The notes beneath the pieces are model-generated. The model was given only the letters and a program-made list of their open reading frames with translations. It had not been told where the DNA came from and made no database searches. From Deltaproteobacteria bacterium (lineage in GTDB: Bacteria; Myxococcota_A; UBA796; GCA-2862545), in contig SBGP01000114.1 of the NCBI GenBank assembly GCA_006226595.1, positions 1 through 52,214 on the forward strand: a stretch of 52,214 nucleotides of DNA. The letters are read 5' to 3'. The position numbers and the translations under genes are program-made. Numbering within the stretch: the first letter of the stretch is position 1; the number at the start of each line of letters is the position of its first letter. Of the stretch, positions 52,105-52,214 are shown one piece after another.

Positions 52105-52214
52105 GCACCACATCCGAGCGTCGGGAACACGTCGCCGACCTGCACCGTCTGGCCGTTGATGACCTCGGTGGAGCGGTGGTTCGTCCAGTGGCGCTGGCAC
52201 GAGTTGTACGACGA
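52101..52214 (-). CDS. C-terminal fragment of a repeat-linker lipoprotein (cassette copy 1, first gene)
   Basis: The last 37 codons are inside the window: SSYNSCQRHWTNHRSTEVIN, then GQTVQVGDVFPTLGCGA and stop. Nearly identical to the end of the protein at 50692. The TGA (52101-52103) overlaps the ATG of the next gene. The rest lies past the right edge. Confidence 0.75.

Overview
GC-rich bacterial DNA, most likely from a member of the Myxococcota. Two exported proteins end in MYXO-CTERM-type tails (a CGC/GCGC motif, a hydrophobic helix, then an Arg cluster; 40310-40810 and 48720-50048). There are many lipoproteins with Asp/Thr/Ala repeat linkers, Ser/Thr kinase and FHA signalling genes, and class III cyclase signalling. 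These are typical of that group, but the assignment is inference, not a search result.

Layout. 1-580: start of tuf (EF-Tu) preceded by the conserved tRNA-Thr/Tyr/Gly/Thr cluster and its promoter, all on the minus strand. 580-7203: housekeeping genes (RqcH-type NFACT protein, M50 protease, DnaJ-like chaperone, tandem-FHA protein, HMG-CoA lyase, purC). 7427-9077: an autoregulated TetR/hydrolase pair with an operator copied inside the second gene. 9081-14149: a tight minus-strand operon encoding cysM, a JAMM peptidase (mec) and a CysO-MoeZ-rhodanese fusion, the protein-thiocarboxylate cysteine pathway known from mycobacteria, followed by a membrane protein and a lipoprotein hydrolase. A stand-alone CoaC-type decarboxylase is divergent to it. 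14840-19864: kinase-FGE fusion, amidase with a golvesin-like insert, and a lysyl-oxidase-like lipoprotein. 19959-26220: boxC, a V4R-like small protein and boxB of aerobic benzoyl-CoA degradation, followed by an outer-membrane-type protein and an amidohydrolase. 26241-34668: ECF sigma/FecR-domain pair, enoyl-CoA hydratase, exported proteins, a methyltransferase, an adenylate cyclase and a 41-codon Arr-like fragment. 34721-38112: redox protein, LysR/methyltransferase pair, selC tRNA for selenocysteine, MBL-fold enzyme.

38184-45216 is an RNA-repair region. It holds kptA (tRNA 2'-phosphotransferase) and the operon rtcB - MJ1316-domain protein - rtcA. Divergent to the operon is the sigma-54 activator rtcR. 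A canonical -24/-12 promoter, an upstream 9-bp dyad that also covers the rtcR ribosome-binding site, and a large two-tier stem-loop between the MJ1316 gene and rtcA are all visible. An encapsulated-ferritin-type protein without a cargo tail lies convergent to kptA.

45223-52214: exported proteins, DUF2237, an ARPP-1-type protein, an alpha/beta-hydrolase with Nudix, a MYXO-CTERM metallopeptidase, and a tandemly duplicated two-gene cassette of lipoproteins with long hexanucleotide-encoded D/T/A linkers, cut by the window end.

The most noteworthy items are the CysO-MoeZ fusion inside a complete mec/cysM operon, the regulatory architecture of the RNA-repair locus (shared dyad, intercistronic stem-loop), the tail-less EncFtn homologue, the lysyl-oxidase-like lipoprotein with its cofactor residues conserved, the intragenic TetR operator, and the duplicated repeat-lipoprotein cassette. 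All homology calls are from recognition of motifs; no database search was possible.
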